Shown here piece by piece: positions 62,631-64,000 of a DNA stretch of 64,000 nucleotides; the stretch's first letter is position 1; every line of letters begins with the position of its first letter. The position numbers and the translations under genes were made by a program. The stretch spans positions 1-64,000 of the forward strand of contig NZ_PXOH01000002.1 in the NCBI RefSeq assembly GCF_003007785.1, read 5' to 3'. The notes under the pieces were generated by a model, which made no database searches, was not told the origin of the DNA, and saw only the letters and a program-made list of their open reading frames with translations. Source of the DNA: Aphanothece hegewaldii CCALA 016. GTDB lineage: Bacteria > Cyanobacteriota > Cyanobacteriia > Cyanobacteriales > Microcystaceae.

Positions 62631-64000
62631 GTGTCAGTCAAAAAAAATCCCACCTCTAGCCATTCTAAACAAACAGTAACATTTGTGGCAAAGTCAAAAA
62701 ACAGCAAATATAAGCTAAAATCACCTTTTAAATGGCTATTCCTAGGTTTAGGGTTAACCAGTTTAGCAGTTCTTTCAGCGACAGCAGGCGCAATTTTAGC
62801 CGTTTCTCTATCTTCGACACCCCTGCGACAAGCTAAATTATCACCCGAACAAGAGGCCGTTTTTGGACAAAAAGAAACCATTTCTTATAGCAGTTTGCGC
62901 ATACCACAATTAAGTCGTTCTGTCAATATATTGGTTTTAGGAACAAAGGTATTGACTTCAGATGTGACCGATGCACCCGAAAAAGCGCAGGATTTGGGAT
63001 ATCATGCCCTGGTGAATTCCTTTGAGGGGCTTTCAGATACGATGCTTTTGCTGCGGTTTGAACCGACTCAAGGTAAATTAACAGTTCTTTCGATCCCCAG
63101 AGATACTCAGGCTTATATAGAAGGTCATGGACTCCAAAAAATTAATGAAGCGAATAGTTATGGTGGGCCAGCATTAGCCGCCGAAACCGTCAGTAATCTT
63201 TTAGATGGAGTGGCGATCGACCGGTATGTCCGTATTAATGTACAAGGGATTGAAAAACTGATCGATGCTTTGGGTGGTGTAACCGTTTATGTTCCCAAAG
63301 ACATGAAATACAATGATTTTAGTCAACATCTCTACATCAATCTTAAAGCAGGAAAACAACATCTTAATGGCGAGAAAGCGATTCAGTTTTTACGATTTCG
63401 TTACGATGAATACGGCGATATTGGGAGAGTTCAGCGACAACAAACATTAATGAGAGCAGTCATCGAACAAGCTTTAAAACCTCAAACTATTCTAAAAATG
63501 CCCGAAATATTAAAAGTAATTCAGGATCATTTAGATACGAATTTAACAGTAGAAGAATTAGCCGCTTTATCGGGTTTTGCCGCTCAGACACAACGCTCAG
63601 ATGTACAAATGCTGATGTTACCTGGCGAGTTTAGCGGTGATGGTAGACATGGGGTTAGTTATTGGTTGCCCAACTTAGAAAAAATTCAAAATTTGGCGGC
63701 GCAATATTTCGCTCAAGGCTATCGTCAAGATAATCAAAAAGAAGCAGCACAGTTAAATATTGCTGTTCAAGATAGTATCGATGATCCAGAAGCAGCCCAA
63801 GCAATGGTAAATTATCTTAAAAAAGCTGGTTATCCTAATGTTTATCTGAGTCGTGGCGCACCAGAACCTTTAAAAGTCACCCGCATTGTCATCCAAAAAG
63901 GCGATGATACAGGCGCGGCAGAACTTAGAGCAGCCATTGGTTTAGGCGAGGTATTAGTCGAAAGTACAGGGAATTTATCGTCCGATTTTACCATTCAATT
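62631..64000 (+). CDS. LytR-CpsA-Psr (LCP) family protein, C-terminus outside window
   Basis: Partial gene of at least 456 codons, starting with GTG and running off the end. A basic N-terminus and one membrane helix (about residues 35-62) anchor it. The LCP domain (about 90-270) shows SDTMLLLRFEP, LSIPRDTQAYIEG, KINEANSYGG, and LRFRYDEYGDIGRVQRQQTL, all conserved, with basic and acidic residues that bind the lipid phosphate. A LytR_C-like domain begins near residue 375 (LNIAVQDSIDDPEAAQAM). LCP proteins transfer glycopolymers to peptidoglycan or similar acceptors. Confidence 0.88.
   Translation, partial: MSVKKNPTSSHSKQTVTFVAKSKNSKYKLKSPFKWLFLGLGLTSLAVLSATAGAILAVSLSSTPLRQAKLSPEQEAVFGQKETISYSSLRIPQLSRSVNILVLGTKVLTSDVTDAPEKAQDLGYHALVNSFEGLSDTMLLLRFEPTQGKLTVLSIPRDTQAYIEGHGLQKINEANSYGGPALAAETVSNLLDGVAIDRYVRINVQGIEKLIDALGGVTVYVPKDMKYNDFSQHLYINLKAGKQHLNGEKAIQFLRFRYDEYGDIGRVQRQQTLMRAVIEQALKPQTILKMPEILKVIQDHLDTNLTVEELAALSGFAAQTQRSDVQMLMLPGEFSGDGRHGVSYWLPNLEKIQNLAAQYFAQGYRQDNQKEAAQLNIAVQDSIDDPEAAQAMVNYLKKAGYPNVYLSRGAPEPLKVTRIVIQKGDDTGAAELRAAIGLGEVLVESTGNLSSDFTIQ

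Overview
The window reads as a chromosomal segment of an AT-rich cyanobacterium. Lineage markers seen in the sequence: repeated HIP1-type GCGATCGC octamers, a CpcS/CpeS phycobiliprotein lyase, the Calvin-cycle regulator CP12, Ycf51, a CRR7-like small protein, the fused PyrF-PyrE enzyme, PixG/PixH/PixI-type chemosensory genes, PEP-CTERM proteins and a complete NtcA-boxed urtABCDE urea transporter operon. Genus cannot be fixed from the sequence alone. No rRNA, tRNA or CRISPR array was seen.

Layout. 0.2-9.8 kb: small coiled-coil protein, yggT-msrB, a phosphoesterase/ParA/TIGR03792 gene trio, phycobilin lyase, dnaK, fmt, a PEP-CTERM protein and an RDD membrane protein. 10-13.5 kb: an NAD-type oxidoreductase and a CheW/response-regulator/PatA-type trio. 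13.6-20.5 kb: cyclooxygenase-like heme peroxidase, bifunctional proline catabolic PutA, Uma2 nuclease, a MazF/PemK-type toxin-antitoxin pair and a fasciclin protein. 20.6-27.4 kb: GPH-type transporter, phosphoribosyltransferase, several small proteins, SelO and LipA. 27.5-33.2 kb: a palindromic repeat cluster, queC (fused to a GH57 domain) with queE, ycf51, a glycerol-dehydrogenase-like enzyme and a PlsC acyltransferase. 33.5-39.3 kb: a second PEP-CTERM protein, the GDP-fucose pair fcl/gmd, a sugar transferase, a GT4 glycosyltransferase (envelope or exopolysaccharide synthesis) and ssb. 39.5-45.4 kb: urtABCDE. 45.4-51.4 kb: VOC protein, recA, two conserved small genes, CP12, YbaB, an orphan structured RNA element and a degenerate histidine kinase. 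51.4-64 kb: pyrFE, SLH protein, TM-helix channel, Na+/H+ antiporter, a TnpB transposon, cbiD, guaA, an amino-acid-type binding protein and a partial LytR-CpsA-Psr protein running off the end.

Most notable: (i) an uninterrupted reading frame joining QueC to a complete GH57-like domain; (ii) a compact, multi-hairpin, ORF-less RNA element at 49.6-49.8 kb resembling the omega-RNA/HEARO class; (iii) a TnpB element flanked by what look like the two ends of a destroyed Uma2 gene; (iv) UrtD with a TerB-like C-terminal extension; (v) a histidine kinase whose phospho-acceptor His is Gln; (vi) an in-frame WYR.NW repeat insertion in the heme peroxidase; (vii) crossing, mutually exclusive hairpins between urtA and urtB. 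All family names rest on motif recognition by eye; no database search was run.
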